A stretch of DNA of 64,000 nt from JACKIC01 sp964392305. Its GTDB lineage: Bacteria; Planctomycetota; UBA1135; UBA2386. The notes beneath the pieces are model-generated. The model had not been told where the DNA came from. It worked only from the letters and a program-made list of their open reading frames with translations, and made no database searches. Position numbers and translations under genes: made by a program. The stretch is from the NCBI GenBank assembly GCA_964392305.1, contig CAYMPV010000034.1, positions 4,331 through 68,330 on the forward strand, read 5' to 3'. This document shows positions 61,248 to 64,000 of this stretch, one piece after another (position 1 is the first letter of the stretch; each line of letters opens with the position of its first letter).

Positions 61248-63332
61248 CTACAGGTAGGTGTAGGGCCGCGTCGTTTCGCAGCCGTTGGGGTTTCGCACCC
61301 GCACGATCGCCGGGCCGGGCACACCCGGCGGCGTCGTGCCGACCACCGATGTCGCGTTCTGCGTGGTGATCGTCATCGGCACGCCATTGAAGGTCACGGC
61401 GGTGCCGGCGAGGTTCTGGCCCGTGATCGCGAACAGCACGCCGCCCGCGGCCGGGCCGCTGCTGAACGGCATCGACAACACGTTGGGAGTGCCGTTGATG
61501 GTGCGCGACACCAACGCCGTGCCCGGATTGCGCAACGACAGCGTCGCGTCGCAACCGACGCCCACCGGCATCGTGAACGAGAACAACACCGGCGACTGGC
61601 TGAGCAGCGGCACCTGGGTGTTGTTGACGTAGACCTCCAGACCGTTCAGGAAGTTGTTGCCCTGCACGTTGACGACCTGCGACGGCAGCGGCGACGGCGG
61701 CGTGATCGCCGAGATCGTCGGCGGCGCGACCGGCACGATGCGCAGGTAGATCGCGTTGGTGGCGGCGAACGTGCCCTGCAGATCGATCACCATCGCGCCC
61801 TGCAAGGTGACGTCGAGCAGCGCCGCGACGCCTGGGATGCCGACCATCAACGGCGCGGGCCCGGCGGTGATGTAGCCACCCAGACCGAACGAGTCGGCGA
61901 CCAGCAGCGTCGGCGCCGCGGGCGCGATCGGATACGGGGTGAAGCACAACGAGCCGAGGTTGGGACCCAGCGGCAGCGCGGCCGACGGATGCGGCAACCC
62001 CAGGTGGGCCCACAACGCGAACATGCCCACCGGTGCGGTGTTCGGCACGCCGGCCGGCGCATTCAGCGACAGCACGAACGGCTGACCGAGACCGATCTGG
62101 CTGATGCGTTCGCTGCCCGCCAGACCACCGATGCGCAAGGCGTCCTGTGCGCCGCCGCTGCCGTTCGGGATCGCGCCGACACCGCACGGTCCGAAGGCGT
62201 CGTCGATGTTGACCACCGGCTGCGGCGCGATGCCGACGCGACCGAACGCGTCGTTGACGGCGACGTCGAGGATCGCCTCGCCGGCGTCGAGATCACCGCG
62301 CATCGTGAACGTGTAGGTGCCGTTCGCCTGCGGAACGACCGGTGAGAAGGTGACGTTGCCGACGGTGCTGCGGTTGCTGAGCCCGACCGACACGGGCAGC
62401 GTGTTGCCGAGCGGGTTGCCCGCGGCATCGCGCAGGGTCACGGTGCCGGTGATCGTGTCGACGCCGTTGGCCCGGATGCGATTGCCGCTGAGCGTGACCG
62501 TCGACTGGAAGTGATCGGCGCGACCGACCTGGTTGGCCTTCCAGGTGTTGTAGAGGCTGCGCAGTTGCACGATCGGGTCCGGCGCCGATGCCTGCTGGTT
62601 GGCGACGTTGAGATCGAGCCAGTAGGTGCCGTTGCCGCAACCCAGGCCGTTACCACACGGGTTGTCGATGTCGCTCGGTCGACTGACGACCATGAGGCCG
62701 ATGTGCGCCGACTTCGCGAAGCTCACGGGCGGCGAGCCACACGACGTCGGACCGCCCGTGGTGCACGAACAGCGGCCGTCACCACCCATCGACGCTGCGG
62801 CTTCCATCGCCGCCATCAGCTTCTCGGCCATCGAGCCGGGGGTGGTCAGGAGCGCCTGTTCGGCCGCGGTGATCACGGGCTGACCCGTCAGCACGTTGCC
62901 CTGCACGGTGTAGAGCAGCGACCCGGTCTGGCCGGTGAGGCCGCCGGCCCACGCGCCGGCGCCGGTGCCCGTGAACGTCACCGTGCCGCCGAGCACGCTG
63001 GCGATGCCGTATTGCCGCGACTGGTGACCGGGGTCGGCGTTGGCCAGCATCGCCAGGATCTGGTTTGCGGGCGTGCCGTTGAGGATCTCGGCGCGGATCA
63101 GTTCGCGCAGGTTCTGCGGGCCGACGAACGATTGTGCGGCGGCGACGCCGAAGCCCGGCACCACGACGATCGTCTGCGGCTTGAGGTCGAAGCCGGTGAG
63201 GCAGGTGGCGATGCCGATCGCGACTTCGCCCGTGGACAGATCGATGATCAGGATCGACCAGGTCGCCCGCGCGGGAAACGCGAGCAGCAGCAAGCCGAGC
63301 AGGAAGTAGGCGACGCGGTGCAGAGAGGGCAT
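61248..63332 (-). CDS. exported DUF1028 protein with Ig-like, lectin-like and TIG domains
   Basis: 694 residues. Signal peptide ends near PARA. The DUF1028 Ntn-hydrolase-like domain begins with TWSILIIDLSTGEVAIGIAT and has FVGPQNLRELIRAEI (about 25-240). A middle Ig-like part has VTLSGNRIRANGVDTITGTV, then a lectin-like module with SFGLGGYITAGPAPLMVG, and TIG domains at the end (ISAITPPSPLPSQVVNVQGN, and GVLFAITGQNLAGTAV). DUF1028 normally sits alone at about 220 residues, so this is a long multi-domain version. Secreted, substrate unknown. Confidence 0.85.
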   Translation of the reverse strand: MPSLHRVAYFLLGLLLLAFPARATWSILIIDLSTGEVAIGIATCLTGFDLKPQTIVVVPGFGVAAAQSFVGPQNLRELIRAEILNGTPANQILAMLANADPGHQSRQYGIASVLGGTVTFTGTGAGAWAGGLTGQTGSLLYTVQGNVLTGQPVITAAEQALLTTPGSMAEKLMAAMEAAASMGGDGRCSCTTGGPTSCGSPPVSFAKSAHIGLMVVSRPSDIDNPCGNGLGCGNGTYWLDLNVANQQASAPDPIVQLRSLYNTWKANQVGRADHFQSTVTLSGNRIRANGVDTITGTVTLRDAAGNPLGNTLPVSVGLSNRSTVGNVTFSPVVPQANGTYTFTMRGDLDAGEAILDVAVNDAFGRVGIAPQPVVNIDDAFGPCGVGAIPNGSGGAQDALRIGGLAGSERISQIGLGQPFVLSLNAPAGVPNTAPVGMFALWAHLGLPHPSAALPLGPNLGSLCFTPYPIAPAAPTLLVADSFGLGGYITAGPAPLMVGIPGVAALLDVTLQGAMVIDLQGTFAATNAIYLRIVPVAPPTISAITPPSPLPSQVVNVQGNNFLNGLEVYVNNTQVPLLSQSPVLFSFTMPVGVGCDATLSLRNPGTALVSRTINGTPNVLSMPFSSGPAAGGVLFAITGQNLAGTAVTFNGVPMTITTQNATSVVGTTPPGVPGPAIVRVRNPNGCETTRPYTYL

Positions 63333-63413
63333 GGGCAGGCGATTGTCCCGACCGGCATCGCCGCGTCCAGGGCCGTCGACACCCGCTTGCCCGTCAACTC
63401 ACGAAGCGCGAGC

Positions 63414-63950
63414 TCAGTCGGAATCTCGTTCGGCGAGCCGCTGCGAGAACGCGCGCGGCGCCGCGAGTGCATCCCTGACGACCTCGGGGTCGGCGATCGT
63501 CGCGGCGATGTCGATGACCACCGCGTGGCGGCACGGCGCATTCCACGGCGTGTAGGCGGGGTCGTCGACGTCGTCCTCGACCGCGGTGTTCTCGAGCAGG
63601 AACCACAGGGCCGCTTCGGGTGTCGGATCGTCGTGCCAGGTGGTCATCACGAACGACACCGGTTCGTCGGCGAGCTGCAGGTCGATGCACTCCTCGTCGA
63701 CGATGTCGTCGATGCGCGTGCAGTCGCTGCCGTGGGCGCAGACGTAGGCGCAACCCGCTGCGATCAGGGTGCGCGCAACCTCGCCGATCGACGCCTCGGC
63801 GATGCCGGCCACGTTCCAGGCCAACAGGCAGACGAACGGGCGCGGCGGCAGCAGTTCGGCGGTCAGTTCCTCGGGTGCGGCGACGCGCACGAACGACAGC
63901 TCACGACCGGTCTGGGGATCGACACCAAAACGCTCGACGGTCGCCGCCAT
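63414..63950 (-). CDS. protein of unknown function
   Basis: 178 residues, no signal peptide. Acidic and soluble; has LRPPRPFVCLLAWNVAG-like PPRPFVCLLAWNVAG, CAYVCAHGSDCTRIDDIVDE and SFVMTTWHDDPTPEAALWF. The cysteine-rich middle and TTWHDD region may be characteristic of a small family that I cannot name. It is the last complete gene in the window; the remaining 50 bases hold nothing recognisable. Starts at an ATG. Confidence 0.7.
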   Translation of the reverse strand: MAATVERFGVDPQTGRELSFVRVAAPEELTAELLPPRPFVCLLAWNVAGIAEASIGEVARTLIAAGCAYVCAHGSDCTRIDDIVDEECIDLQLADEPVSFVMTTWHDDPTPEAALWFLLENTAVEDDVDDPAYTPWNAPCRHAVVIDIAATIADPEVVRDALAAPRAFSQRLAERDSD

Positions 63951-64000
63951 TGGTAGATCTCAGGTGATGAGGAAGAGGAAAGCAATCCGACGCCCCACCA

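Overview
The window looks like a chromosomal segment of a high-GC Gram-negative bacterium, most probably a planctomycete or a close relative. The reasons are the mqnC and mqnE genes of futalosine-type menaquinone synthesis, a Tat-exported DUF1552 protein, a DUF1028 protein, an S46 dipeptidyl-peptidase, many large exported proteins of unknown function, and two exported proteins that share a lectin-like beta-sandwich module. The species cannot be fixed from the sequence alone.

Region by region. 1-8.9 kb: menaquinone genes mqnC (cut by the left edge) and mqnE, separated by a redoxin, a hybrid histidine kinase, two exported proteins, a membrane acyltransferase and an EamA transporter. 8.9-15.5 kb: an exported protein, a TlpA-like protein, an MFS exporter, and a translationally coupled amidohydrolase pair in which only one partner keeps the metal ligands. 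15.6-23.2 kb: a tightly overlapping three-gene defence operon. It encodes a beta-class DNA methyltransferase, an OLD-like ABC ATPase with a Toprim-like C-terminus, and a DEAH helicase with a C-terminal PD-(D/E)XK nuclease. It reads as a type III-like restriction-modification system with an OLD-family protein between Mod and Res. 23.3-33.2 kb: a SulP transporter, then a leftward cluster of RND efflux genes (adaptor, pump, outer-membrane channel), ppk2, a VIT-like membrane protein and a beta-barrel protein. 33.4-38.6 kb: an S46 peptidase coupled to a Tat-exported epimerase-like protein, then a large lipoprotein.

38.75-43.2 kb is a low-GC island. An intact tRNA-Arg(UCG) lies at its right end. 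A 24-bp copy of that tRNA's 3' end lies at its left end, as after integration into a tRNA gene. Inside are a 67-bp direct repeat near each end with a 10-bp periodicity, a ~310-bp repeat placed directly upstream of two unrelated genes, several small unknown genes and a broken gene. No integrase is visible.

43.2-64 kb returns to ordinary high-GC chromosome: a DUF1552 protein, galactokinase with a zinc alcohol dehydrogenase, a parvulin isomerase, a PQQ-type sugar dehydrogenase-like protein, a CocE/NonD hydrolase, threonine ammonia-lyase, a second DNA methyltransferase without a visible nuclease, and several large exported proteins. Start codons were moved inward from the longest open frame wherever a signal peptide, a ribosome-binding site or an overlap with a neighbour supported it.
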